Counted from the first letter of the stretch, positions 19,558-27,983 are shown. The stretch is DNA of 64,000 nt from Azospirillum brasilense (GCF_007827795.1 NZ_VITI01000002.1:372001-436000), one strand, 5' to 3'. Notes: generated by a model not told the origin, from the letters alone. A program made the numbers and translations.

Positions 19558-20811
19558 ATGGGGAGACGGATGGTTGAGACCTTATTGCGGGCCGTGTTCC
19601 TTTGCGTCGCCCTCCTGGCACTCGTGGCGCCGGGGACCGCGCGTGCCGAGGAGGGATGCCCTTCCCGCATGCTCCCGGACCCGCTTGAGAAGAACTGCGC
19701 GGCCGTGTCGTCATACAACCGGCTCCCGCTCGACGACTGGCAGCCGATGAGGTTCCAGGCGATCCAGGTCAGCATGGTCATCGTCTACATCCAAGGGACG
19801 GGAGCGATCACCAAGGACACGCCGGATGAGCTTCGGCAGTTTTTGAAGACGTATGATGGCCAGATGTCGAAGAGCCTTTACCTGCACTCCGGAGGCGGTG
19901 ATCTGATGGCTGGCCTGGAACTCGGGCAGGTCATCCGGGAGGCGGGCCTCAACACGGGCATCGGCCGCTCGATCGCCCTCGACGGGCTGATGAAAGTCCA
20001 CGACTACCAGCAAGCCCACTGCCTGTCCGCGTGCGCCTACGCCTTCCTGGGCGGCGTCACCCGGTCCTTCGGCGAGAAGGACGTGTACGGCATCCACCGG
20101 TTCGGCCGCACCCAGGGCACGGTCTCGGGCGACGACGCCCAGGTGGTCAGCGGCATCGTGGCGAAGTACATCCAGAGCATGGGCGTCGACGTCTCGGTGT
20201 TCCAGTTGGCCTCTCTGGCGAGCTTCGAAAAGGAGATGTTCCGGGTTCCCGTCGACCTCGCCAAGAGGATGCGGATCATCTTCGACGGCTCCGGCCAGAC
20301 CACCTTCCGGATCGAGGACCGGGACGGCTTGGTCGTCGCCGCGTTCCGCATCACCAAGCGGGAGCGCGAGTACGACGGGGTGGTGACGTGCTCCGGCGGC
20401 GAACCGCTGCTTGTGCTGGTGGACCGAACCAACACGGTGCGGCCGCCGATGCGGACAATGAAGGACTTCCCCGCGGAGTTCCACGCCGACGGCGGGCGCG
20501 TCTTGCAGGGCGCAGCCACCTATGTCCCGCCGTCGGCGCCAAACCGCGCCGCGGTCGTGGTGTTCCGGATCCCTGGCTTGGACGAGCAGGCGTTCGCCGG
20601 GGAGGGGATGAGCCTCCACCACATCGACAACCCGCACCTTCGCCCGCTCCGGAAGGACGGCTCGCCCACTATTGATGACGCATTCATGGAGCGGGTCGTG
20701 TGGGCCGACGCCGTCACGGATTTCGCCTTCAGCATCGCCGCGGACAACGCGGCACGGACACTGCCGATCGTGTTCCGCGAATGCGGGCGTCAAGGCGTCG
20801 GACGCAAATAG
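19558..20811 (+). CDS. Periplasmic ClpP/crotonase-fold protein (COG3904-like)
   Basis: A 417-residue protein. ATG 19558 starts a signal peptide (about 1-30, ending TARAEEG) and follows GGAGAGACGCT; the frame upstream is only an overlap with the preceding gene. The core has the ClpP-like pattern LHSGGGDLMAGLELGQVI, then CLSACAYAFLGG (Ser in the nucleophile position) and GIHRFG, as in predicted periplasmic COG3904 proteins. Whether it is an active serine protease is not known. The C-terminal 150 residues are a separate unknown domain. Confidence 0.7.
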   Translation: MGRRMVETLLRAVFLCVALLALVAPGTARAEEGCPSRMLPDPLEKNCAAVSSYNRLPLDDWQPMRFQAIQVSMVIVYIQGTGAITKDTPDELRQFLKTYDGQMSKSLYLHSGGGDLMAGLELGQVIREAGLNTGIGRSIALDGLMKVHDYQQAHCLSACAYAFLGGVTRSFGEKDVYGIHRFGRTQGTVSGDDAQVVSGIVAKYIQSMGVDVSVFQLASLASFEKEMFRVPVDLAKRMRIIFDGSGQTTFRIEDRDGLVVAAFRITKREREYDGVVTCSGGEPLLVLVDRTNTVRPPMRTMKDFPAEFHADGGRVLQGAATYVPPSAPNRAAVVVFRIPGLDEQAFAGEGMSLHHIDNPHLRPLRKDGSPTIDDAFMERVVWADAVTDFAFSIAADNAARTLPIVFRECGRQGVGRK

Positions 20812-20870
20812 GTTGGCCGCCAAGCTCTCGAAGTACTAATGGGCGTCGCCTGCACGAAGGACGGGTGTTA

Positions 20871-20971
20871 GAGCAGATCGCGCCCGACCCAAAAGGTCGA
20901 GTGCGTGAATCTGCTCGTCAAATCAAAGGCAAAGACCGAATTCTGGTTCAGAAGGATCCGGAATTCGGTCT
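20871..20971. repeat. Double palindromic (REP-like) element
   Basis: Two adjacent inverted repeats lie in the gap 20,812-21,111. The first (20871-20916) has perfect 8-base ends (GAGCAGAT / ATCTGCTC) and further internal complementarity (CGACCC / GGTCG). The second (20933-20943 with 20961-20971) is a perfect 11-bp pair (AGACCGAATTC / GAATTCGGTCT) around 17 bases. The layout fits short interspersed palindromic repeats of alphaproteobacteria. I see no gene in this gap. Confidence 0.55.
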
Positions 20972-21111
20972 AACCGCAGCCAAGCCAGATGGGCCGTTTG
21001 TCCATGTGTCATGAAAGTAAGAAAGCGGGTGCCCGAATGACGGCCCGGAGGCAGACCCGTTTGAGCCAGGATGGAGGATGACCATGCGGCGGAACTCTGG
21101 AGAGACCAAGG

Positions 21112-21624
21112 ATGGACACCGAACCCGACATGAAGCAGGCGCCGAGTTCATGCCGCGGCCTGCTTTCCCGCGGATGGAAGGAACTGGGCTACCCGCATGA
21201 GCGCCGACCGGTTCTGATCGGCATCGACGGTCGCCCGGGGGCGGGCAAGTCGTCACTCGCGTCCTGGCTGGCGTGGCAACTGGGAGCCCCGGCCATCCAT
21301 CTGGACCTCTTCCTTGTGCCCGACCGCGTTCCGCCGGGATGGCGTCTCGACGACCTTTCGAGGGCCGTGCAGGGACGTTTGCTCGGCTTCACGCTGGAGG
21401 AGCGGCGGGGAAGACCTCTCGTCGTCGAGGCCATCCTTCTCCTGGATGTCCTTGAGGCCATCGGGTTGGCACCCGACCTGCTCGTTCACGTCGCCAAGGA
21501 ACACCATGACACGGACGGGGTGGCGCTGGGTCCAGCCCTTGCTGACTACCGTCACCGCAGGGCGCCTTCGGAGAGGGCCGACGTGACCGTGGTATGGTCT
21601 GATGAGCCACTCTCTCCGGCGTAG
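21112..21624 (+). CDS. P-loop NTPase, uridine-kinase-like
   Basis: A 170-residue protein with Walker A GRPGAGKSS near residue 45, then HLDLFLVPD (an Asp where nucleoside kinases place the catalytic base) and RPLVVEAILLLDVL resembling a Walker-B strand. The fold fits small nucleoside/uridine-kinase-type P-loop proteins, but the substrate is unknown and the C-terminus is short. An in-frame ATG at 21130 is an alternative start. It is the last plus-strand gene before the recombinase module. Confidence 0.6.
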   Translation: MDTEPDMKQAPSSCRGLLSRGWKELGYPHERRPVLIGIDGRPGAGKSSLASWLAWQLGAPAIHLDLFLVPDRVPPGWRLDDLSRAVQGRLLGFTLEERRGRPLVVEAILLLDVLEAIGLAPDLLVHVAKEHHDTDGVALGPALADYRHRRAPSERADVTVVWSDEPLSPA

Positions 21625-21703
21625 CGCAGCCCCATGGTGTCCTCGGCGCCGATGCGGGCGACGCCGGGGCCTCCTCGCCCTCCCAGCTTCCGTATTCCGT
21701 TAA

Positions 21704-21866
21704 CGCCTTCTCGAAAGCCTTCAAACCGGAGAACGCCCGGCGTGGGCGTTCTCGACGAAGACTTTTCAGATGATCGACAGAGATTTCGACTACCGGCAGG
21801 AGGCGCTCAACGGGGATTGGCAGGCCATGTGGCACCTCCTTATTTCCGCGGCTGATTGCGAATAGC
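21704..21866 (+). pseudogene. Possible gene remnant at the edge of the recombinase module
   Basis: From after a stop (21701-21703) to TAG at 21864-21866 the frame reads protein-like (LLESLQTGERPAWAFSTK ... MIDRDFDYRQEALNGDWQAM), but it has no proper start and its end runs into the antisense of the first recombinase-module gene. It may be an older gene truncated by insertion of the module at about 21,835. An alternative is a 31-codon ORF from ATG 21770. Family unknown. Confidence 0.3.
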
Positions 21867-22295
21867 TTCGATCACGCTCTTGCGCGTTTGCTCCTTGTCA
21901 ACAGGGGGCAGCGCCTGATTGAGCGTGGCCTCATCCAACCCCCGAACCTTGGCGTTGTAGAGCCAGCGGACGAACTGCTGAAGCAGGCGCTCGTTCTCGG
22001 CCTCCAGGCGCGCGTTCTCGGCCCGGAACTTGTCGATGCGGGCTTGCGCAGCCATGAGTTCGACCGACCCCTTCGGCGCCCTCTCCGGCAGGTTCTTGAG
22101 CACGTTCAAGCGGGTCCTGTAGGCCCCTTTGATGCGCTCGCGTGCTTCCAGCGCCTGACGGGAATACCTGTGGCCAAGCAAGCCTTCAACCGCCGCCACG
22201 ACGTTGTTCCACGTCAATGGGGTGCTACGATCCCACCCGTCGATCATCTCGCAGATCGCCCTGACGTTCGCTTCGGTCAGGTGGCGGGCCATCAC
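21840..22295 (-). CDS. Small coiled-coil protein of the recombinase module (TnpC-like position)
   Basis: A 151-residue protein. The N-terminal half resembles a DNA-binding/helical region (LTEANVRAICEMIDGW ... RYSRQALEARERI), followed by a coiled coil (about 88-112: ARIDKFRAENARLEAENERL) and a basic end. Size, coiled coil and place as last gene of the module match TnpC-type accessory proteins of Tn554-like elements, where the small protein influences transposition frequency and orientation. Its start overlaps the stop of the 680-residue recombinase by 4 bases. Confidence 0.65.
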   Translation of the reverse strand: MMARHLTEANVRAICEMIDGWDRSTPLTWNNVVAAVEGLLGHRYSRQALEARERIKGAYRTRLNVLKNLPERAPKGSVELMAAQARIDKFRAENARLEAENERLLQQFVRWLYNAKVRGLDEATLNQALPPVDKEQTRKSVIEAIRNQPRK

Positions 22296-24334
22296 TCGTC
22301 CCCCAGAAAGGCTTCGAGTTCATCGGTGGCCGCGCTGTCCGGCGGGGCCGCGAGCAAGCGGTCCTGCACCGCGAGGCGGATCGCAGAGAACTCGTCCGGG
22401 CTCGTGAGGCGGATCAGGCTGCCTTCGGGCACCTTCGGATCATCCAGGATCTCGATCAGATTGCGCAGGCGCTTGACGGTGGCGATGTGATGTACGTGCC
22501 ATCGGTCAGATCCCGCGTACCCTTGGGCGACGGCCTGTTCCGCCCGCTTCTCCTGCGCTTCGGCGAGATTCAGTTGCTCCCTGATTCGCTCGGTCTTCGA
22601 CCGATCCCCTTTGACGCAGACGTGCTCGTTGCAACCCACACAATCGCGGTGTTTGGGACACGGCAACATCGTGAAGTCGTGTACACAGAAGCCAAAATCG
22701 GTGATGTGGGCGGTCGGGAATTCCAAGGCCATGAACTCGTCGCGCGAGACTGGCGCCTTGATGATCAGTTCAGCCAGTCCGCCGAACAATCTCGGATCCG
22801 ATTCGGTTACCTCTCGGGTCATTTCGAGAAGTTCTTCGCCCGTCATATGGTTGTATGTATTGTTTTGCCTTGCGTCCGCGCGATCCGACCACTTTGCTAT
22901 GTCTATCTGTGACATGCCGCCGCGATGAGCGAGGGTATTCAACCAATGCCGGAACTGGTGCGACGACACGCTAATCTTACTACCATCGGGTTCCCTGAAC
23001 CCGAATCGGTCAAAAACGGACTCCCGGTCCTCCTTCGCTCCAAGAGCGTCGTTGATCTTGTTTGTGTCCACCGGTTCGATCATGCAGAGAAGGGTACCGC
23101 GTGTGGCGTGAAGCTCGTTGGACCGCACGACGATCAGCGCCTCGGAATACTTCAGGTCTGTACGCACGTCTACAATCGGAAAACCTTTGGGCAGTAGTTC
23201 CAACACTGCCCGCTCAAACTCGTCGAATCGAACCAGCTTCGGACGGGTCATTCCGTTCGGTGGATTGTATAGTGGCACCCTGGCTCCCTTGATCCACATC
23301 CCTGCAGTGTCGCCACTTTTCAACCCAAGGATCATGGCAACTTCATTCAGAGTGAGGTACTCGTTGGATCGAAGATACTCCGTGCCCTGTGGCAGATATA
23401 TCTTCGTTGGGTTCTGCTCGTACCACGCGGCGATTTCACGGGCTGGCTGGCAAACGTTCCGCAGCTTGGAGACCGCCTCCTTTGCCACGCTGGCCATTGT
23501 CGGGGCGACCCATTTGATTGTCGGTTCGACCCCCTTTTCAGGGTACCATCGCAGTCCGTAGATGGGCTTGCCTTTGTGGACCTCGTTGACCTCGCAATCG
23601 ACCCGCAGCCCAAAAACCTCACCGATCCGGTCTGGCGCGGTGCAGAGGAGCGCCGCGACGGAGGTGGGAAGAACGTCGCGAGTTGCTTGAGCCAGGCGGT
23701 AGCATTTCGGAAGCGCATCAAGCGCGGCCTCCGAAGGCATCTTCTCCGCCCGAGCCTTGTCACCCCCTACGCCAGTGCGGTTCCTGTCCTGGGGGCGCCC
23801 AATCGGGGCAACCCACTGGAACGGCGCGGCCAGTCGTTTCTCGGAGATGAATTCGGCAAGGGCCGTCAGCTGAAGCCCGATCCGATAAGCCGCACCTTCG
23901 CTGAAGCCGCCCTTCACCAGAGACGCGGCACGGTTGCAGATGACCGCCGTTGTCTTATGCACGTCGGATTTGCCGTGGGCTTCGACGAGCGCCTTTTCCA
24001 ACGCCTTCAATGCGGTCAAGCGGGTATGAACGTTCTGCGATGGGCGTAGAGCCTGCTGGTACAGGAAATACGCCTTGGCGAAGCTGAGGAAGGGCTCGGA
24101 CATCTCATGCTCGCCCTCGTCCTTCACCGCGTCGAAGCTGGTGAACGCTGCGACGATCCGGCCTTTGCCCCGGCCGCCCCATTCCACCACCCCCTTCAGG
24201 TCCCAGGGCGTGTCCTCCCAGCACTTCACGGCCGGGTACGCCGTCAACAGCGGCCGCGCGGCCTCGATGAACGCTTTCAGGTTGGCTTCGGCCGTCGCCT
24301 CGGGCTTCGCGACAAAGTGGACGACGCTGCTCAT
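22292..24334 (-). CDS. Tyrosine recombinase, large subunit with Cys-rich tail
   Basis: A 680-residue site-specific recombinase. Catalytic residues that I can place are Arg236 (APDRIGEVFGLR), His459 and Arg462 (HQFRH), Trp482 and nucleophile Tyr494 (NNTYNHMT). The C-terminal region has a Cys-rich cluster (CVHDFTMLPCPKHRDCVGC), probably a zinc-binding element, then a helical tail. It is much longer than phage integrases (about 350-400). It overlaps both neighbours by ATGA. Confidence 0.8.
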   Translation of the reverse strand: MSSVVHFVAKPEATAEANLKAFIEAARPLLTAYPAVKCWEDTPWDLKGVVEWGGRGKGRIVAAFTSFDAVKDEGEHEMSEPFLSFAKAYFLYQQALRPSQNVHTRLTALKALEKALVEAHGKSDVHKTTAVICNRAASLVKGGFSEGAAYRIGLQLTALAEFISEKRLAAPFQWVAPIGRPQDRNRTGVGGDKARAEKMPSEAALDALPKCYRLAQATRDVLPTSVAALLCTAPDRIGEVFGLRVDCEVNEVHKGKPIYGLRWYPEKGVEPTIKWVAPTMASVAKEAVSKLRNVCQPAREIAAWYEQNPTKIYLPQGTEYLRSNEYLTLNEVAMILGLKSGDTAGMWIKGARVPLYNPPNGMTRPKLVRFDEFERAVLELLPKGFPIVDVRTDLKYSEALIVVRSNELHATRGTLLCMIEPVDTNKINDALGAKEDRESVFDRFGFREPDGSKISVSSHQFRHWLNTLAHRGGMSQIDIAKWSDRADARQNNTYNHMTGEELLEMTREVTESDPRLFGGLAELIIKAPVSRDEFMALEFPTAHITDFGFCVHDFTMLPCPKHRDCVGCNEHVCVKGDRSKTERIREQLNLAEAQEKRAEQAVAQGYAGSDRWHVHHIATVKRLRNLIEILDDPKVPEGSLIRLTSPDEFSAIRLAVQDRLLAAPPDSAATDELEAFLGDE

Positions 24335-25863
24335 TGCGCGGCTCCGCCCTTACGAGCCTCGCAAAGGCGGATCACCTCGGCGCAGGCCAGGATCAGGCGG
24401 TCGTTGATGGAGGCGATGGTGGCGTCGCCGGTCTCGTCCATGATCCGCTTGCGCTCGTTGAGCAGTTTGTCCAGTACCTCCTCGTGGGGACCGTCGAGCC
24501 ACGGTTGAAAGTTGCGGCATGTGTAGCAGGCGATCGGTGCTATCGCGCCGCAGAAGCCGTACGTCCCGCAGTTACCGACTGGCCGTCCGAGATTATCAGG
24601 GTCAACGATCCTCGACGTGGGATCACCGGCACGGGTCGCTTGTTCCTCGCCGTCGATCAGCACACCGGCAAATGCCTGGGCCATGGGCGCCAGGTGAATC
24701 GCCATCGCTTTGTCTATACGCTCGATGATCTCCGGAACCGCTTCGACATACACCCCGGCGTTCTGGGTGTCGGAGTGGTCCAGGATCTCCGCGATGACCA
24801 GTTCCGAGGCGCCTTCCTTCGCGGCGCGCGTACCTATCGTGTAGCGGAAGCGCCTCGTGGTCACGTTGAGTTTCTTACCCGTCCGCTCGCTCGTCACATT
24901 GAGCAAATCGAACACGTCCCTCACCCGCTTGGCCAGATCGCGGCTCGAACAGTGGTAACGAAGGTCTTCGCTGCCCCCCACATTCCCTGGGTTAACGAAA
25001 AACGGAATCATCTCGTCTCGCAGACCAAGACTGGACCACCGAACACGGCTGACGCGGCAGTGTTCTTCAATGATCCTCCCAACATCAAACAAGATCTTTT
25101 TGTTCTTGAACTCAGAACGGGACGCTTGCCCCCGTTGTTTCGCGCGAGGAACCTTCAAAATGTGCGTTGCTGCTCCACTGGATGCACGGACCACGGATAG
25201 GTCAGAAATCTTCAGCGCAGCCAACTGAACGGATCTAGCTCCAAGCGCAAGATACAGCCAAACAAGAAGGTAGTCCTCCACTGATATATTGCATTTGGCG
25301 AATTCATTGTTGAGACAATCAATAATTCCTTCATACTCAATATCAGAAAACGCCCCCTTCAACGGATCCGCTGTCTTGACGGCTTTCCCTTTGGGGTTAC
25401 CTTTGAGGCGCATCTCCTTTAGAAGCGACACGACCTGATGATCGACGCCCGGCAAGCCAAGGTCGGACCAAGTGCGGAAAAAACCTCGGAGAGTTCCAAG
25501 GTACCACTCGGTATCTGGATTCAATGTTGTACGGTATGAGAGAACATGCTCGACAGATATAGACTCAACAGGTCTCTCACGCCCAACAAATCGTAAGAAA
25601 GAAGCAAAACGCATAAATACAAGCACAGAAAGAGACTGGGAGTGAACTTGGATATAATGAAGAGTAACCCTTTTTAAGCAATCAATCAGCGATGCAGATG
25701 CGAATGTCCTAAGTCGCCAAAATGTAAAATAATGAGGACCACTAACATCATAAACAATCCACTGATCCTCTTCAAGAAAAAATTCCGCGCCATCACGCGC
25801 TATCGCGATCTGTGGAAGGGGGGTAAGCGCATCATCTTCATTCATATTGTCGATTCTGCTCAT
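24331..25863 (-). CDS. Tyrosine recombinase, second subunit
   Basis: A 510-residue recombinase. Visible active-site residues are Arg210 (ALGARSVQLAALK), an RRFR box (337-340, where most relatives have HxxR), His363 (LDHSDTQNAG) and Tyr372. After the catalytic domain comes a Cys cluster (Cys432, 438, 446, 449) and a helical tail. The 5' part of the gene is strikingly AT-rich for this window (74 of 180 bases are G/C between 25,621 and 25,800), suggesting foreign origin. It is coupled to both neighbours by 4-base overlaps. Confidence 0.8.
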   Translation of the reverse strand: MSRIDNMNEDDALTPLPQIAIARDGAEFFLEEDQWIVYDVSGPHYFTFWRLRTFASASLIDCLKRVTLHYIQVHSQSLSVLVFMRFASFLRFVGRERPVESISVEHVLSYRTTLNPDTEWYLGTLRGFFRTWSDLGLPGVDHQVVSLLKEMRLKGNPKGKAVKTADPLKGAFSDIEYEGIIDCLNNEFAKCNISVEDYLLVWLYLALGARSVQLAALKISDLSVVRASSGAATHILKVPRAKQRGQASRSEFKNKKILFDVGRIIEEHCRVSRVRWSSLGLRDEMIPFFVNPGNVGGSEDLRYHCSSRDLAKRVRDVFDLLNVTSERTGKKLNVTTRRFRYTIGTRAAKEGASELVIAEILDHSDTQNAGVYVEAVPEIIERIDKAMAIHLAPMAQAFAGVLIDGEEQATRAGDPTSRIVDPDNLGRPVGNCGTYGFCGAIAPIACYTCRNFQPWLDGPHEEVLDKLLNERKRIMDETGDATIASINDRLILACAEVIRLCEARKGGAAQ

Positions 25864-27122
25864 TTTAGCCCTTTCGGCAGAAGTTTTCCCTGATGCTCAA
25901 GAGAGATTTTCTCAGTGTCTTCGATGATTTTACGCCGATTGTAGGTTGCGGCAGTGCCCGAAGTGGGTGACCAGCCCATCGCTTGGGACCGCAGTTGCGC
26001 CTCGCGTTCCGGGCCGACATTCTTCGCGTCGATCAGGCGACTGAATGCGTCATTCCAAGCATGCCGCAGAATGTGCGGGGCTAGCGACTCGGGGAGATCC
26101 ACCACCCGTTCCCGCAGGTTTATGAATATCTTATTCATGGCCGCCTCACTCAGTGGCCTTCCACTATCATGCGCGACGATCAGAAACTGCCCCCTGCGAG
26201 CCCCGGGGATTTTGGACCTGATGTGCGTGACGTACTCCTGCATCATGTCCATCAGCTTGTCCTTCACTGGAAGGATGCGGTCTCGCGTCTTAGCAACTGG
26301 CTGACGCTTTCGGGGATCTGTTGGATCGTCCGCGTTGCGGGCGATGAGGATCCTGTTCTGGTGCCACTGGACATGATCGGTGATCTTGATGCCGAGGGCT
26401 TCCCCGCGACGGATGCCGAGGCCATAGAGGAGGTGGACCACGAGGCGGTTGCGGAGCCGCAGCCCGAGGTCGGTCCAAGGGTTATCGGGAGAGTCTGGTT
26501 CCAGCACCGCCAGCAGGCGGTCCATGACCTCGACCGGCGGCGCCTCCCGCTGCCCCACGACGTTCCGCCCTTTGGTCCGCGGCACCTTCTCGTTCAGCGT
26601 GGCGGCCATCGCATCAAGCTGCACCTTGCGCTTGGATGCCGTCTCCAGGTCGAGGTCATTGCTGCCTTCCTGGCCCAGCCACGTGAGGTATTGCACAACG
26701 GTCCGCAGCCGATTCGCTGCGGTGTGCTTCAGGACCGTTCTGGGGACTTCGGGCGCCCCCATCCGGACCTGTTCGAGCGACACCACTCTGCGGGCCTTCA
26801 GAGGCTTGGAACGGACGTCGTCGCCCCCGCCGTCCAAATGCCGCGAAGCGGCCCCGGCTAAGCTGGTGATCTCGTGACTTTTGAGGAACTGGCCGGAGAG
26901 CATCCGGCCTTCTATGTCGTTGCCGGACTCGGCCGCCCAAACGTACAGGAACTTGAGGGCGTAGCAGTTCGCCTGGAGGGTGTTGCTGGCCCGATGGGCC
27001 GGGCGCCTCATCGTCAGCAACCAGGCGTTCGGCCAGAAGAGAGGGACGCCGTCAGCGTCGATCAGGAGGGGGAGGCGCTCTCCCCCCTCCATCACGATCA
27101 TGCGGACCTGAAACCGTGCCAT
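25860..27122 (-). CDS. Tyrosine recombinase, first subunit (integrase)
   Basis: A 420-residue recombinase, first gene of the module. It has an N-terminal SAM-like/core-binding part (about 40-160) and a catalytic domain with Arg238/239 (GLGIRRGEALG), His350 and Arg353 (HILRH), Trp384 and Tyr394 (TYNRRK). The start is ATG 27122, preceded by GAGAAGG. Its promoter must lie in the 132 bases between it and ssb. All catalytic positions are present, so it should be active. Confidence 0.85.
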   Translation of the reverse strand: MARFQVRMIVMEGGERLPLLIDADGVPLFWPNAWLLTMRRPAHRASNTLQANCYALKFLYVWAAESGNDIEGRMLSGQFLKSHEITSLAGAASRHLDGGGDDVRSKPLKARRVVSLEQVRMGAPEVPRTVLKHTAANRLRTVVQYLTWLGQEGSNDLDLETASKRKVQLDAMAATLNEKVPRTKGRNVVGQREAPPVEVMDRLLAVLEPDSPDNPWTDLGLRLRNRLVVHLLYGLGIRRGEALGIKITDHVQWHQNRILIARNADDPTDPRKRQPVAKTRDRILPVKDKLMDMMQEYVTHIRSKIPGARRGQFLIVAHDSGRPLSEAAMNKIFINLRERVVDLPESLAPHILRHAWNDAFSRLIDAKNVGPEREAQLRSQAMGWSPTSGTAATYNRRKIIEDTEKISLEHQGKLLPKGLK

Positions 27123-27140
27123 TCTTTACACGCCTTCTCG
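27121..27140. repeat. Candidate recombination/att-like repeat, second copy at 21694-21713
   Basis: ATTCTTTACACGCCTTCTCG here and ATTCCGTTAACGCCTTCTCG at 21694-21713 agree at 16 of 20 positions, including 11 in a row, and flank the four recombinase genes in direct orientation. Within the ssb-proximal gap the 9-mer CTTTACACG is repeated at 27229-27237. They could be attachment or recombinase-binding sites. This copy also covers the ribosome-site region of the first recombinase gene, so the match may be partly chance. Confidence 0.3.
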
Positions 27141-27254
27141 GTAGCATTGTCACCAGCAAGATGGTGCCTAAGCCGACAAGAGCATGCAACCTTGAAAACG
27201 AGCTATCATGGTCACTTCAGGACCAAAACTTTACACGACGATCCGCGGTGCGTC

Positions 27255-27731
27255 CTAGAACGGGATTTCGTCGTCCAGGTCGTCGTGCTTGGGCGGAGCA
27301 CCGCCGCCGCTACGACCGCCACCACCGTAGCCGCCACCGCCGCCGCCGCTGTAGCCACCGCCACCACCGCCGCCACGCGACTCGTAGCCGCCGCCGCCGT
27401 AACCGCCGCCGCCACCTTCGCCCTCACGACCGCCGGTGAAGTCGATCTCGGCGACACGCACCGACAGGCCGGCGCCGCGGGTGCCGTCGCGCTTCTCGAA
27501 CTCGCGGATCGTCACCTCGCCGGAGATCACAACGGCCTTGCCCTTGGTCAGATGCGGCGCCAGAGCCTCCGCGCGGCGGCCCCAGATGGAGCAGTCCACC
27601 CACTGGGTGGTCTTGCGGTCGCCGAACCCGACGTCGTTGGCGACGCGGAAGCCCAGAACCTTTTCGCCGCTTTGCGTGGAGCGAAGCTCGCCGTCCGCGC
27701 CGAGGCGCCCCGTAAACGTCCATACATTCAT
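27255..27731 (-). CDS. ssb: Single-stranded DNA-binding protein SSB
   Basis: A 158-residue protein with an OB-fold N-terminus (MNVWTFTGRLGADGELR ... FRVANDVGF), a very Gly-rich linker (about 103-145) and the acidic tip DDEIPF, which binds partner proteins in replication and repair. It coats single-stranded DNA as a tetramer. It is divergent from uvrA, as in many bacteria. Its 3' end is the border to the accessory region and may be the insertion target of the recombinase module. Confidence 0.95.
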   Translation of the reverse strand: MNVWTFTGRLGADGELRSTQSGEKVLGFRVANDVGFGDRKTTQWVDCSIWGRRAEALAPHLTKGKAVVISGEVTIREFEKRDGTRGAGLSVRVAEIDFTGGREGEGGGGGYGGGGYESRGGGGGGGYSGGGGGGYGGGGRSGGGAPPKHDDLDDEIPF

Positions 27732-27968
27732 CGCACGTGTCTCCTAGCGCGGGTTCCCGGTATCCCATCCGACCCGTTCGGGCGCCCGGCGGAAGGGCGT
27801 CCGGATACCGGGGGTGTCTGTTCGCAGGGCCGGTTTGATCCATGGATCGGTCCATGCCCCACCCTGCCTTGCGCTTCACAAAGCATGCGGAAAGGGCACG
27901 GGTCAACCGCCGCCGCGGAGCGCTTCGCCCCTTCCACCCGGATCAACCCGCCCACTCCGCGCGAAAGA

Positions 27969-27983
27969 GAACACTCCATGAAC
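27969..27983 (+). promoter_or_regulatory. LexA-like SOS box, distal copy
   Basis: GAACACTCCATGAAC is GAAC-N7-GAAC, the reverse complement of the alphaproteobacterial LexA site GTTC-N7-GTTC. It lies in the 468-base ssb-uvrA spacer and is part of an 18-base exact copy of the uvrA start region. A 70-codon frame begins at its ATG (27978) and stops at 28190, 9 bases before uvrA, but does not look like a real protein. The rest of the spacer holds no gene. Confidence 0.5.

Larger units (their letters stand above)
21840..27122 (-). mobile_element. Four-gene tyrosine-recombinase integration module (Tn554/RIT-like)
   Basis: Four minus-strand genes, each overlapping the next by ATGA, encode three different tyrosine recombinases and one small coiled-coil protein. 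Known elements with this logic are Tn554 (TnpA, TnpB, small TnpC) and recombinase-in-trio elements. The module ends 132 bases from the 3' end of ssb, where the core chromosome begins. Element ends cannot be fixed from one sequence; the coordinates cover the genes only. Confidence 0.75.

Noticed and set aside
27300..27420. Short GC-rich repeats resembling a CRISPR or satellite
   Set aside because: They are Gly codon runs in the SSB linker; no constant repeat with unique spacers is present here or elsewhere in the window.
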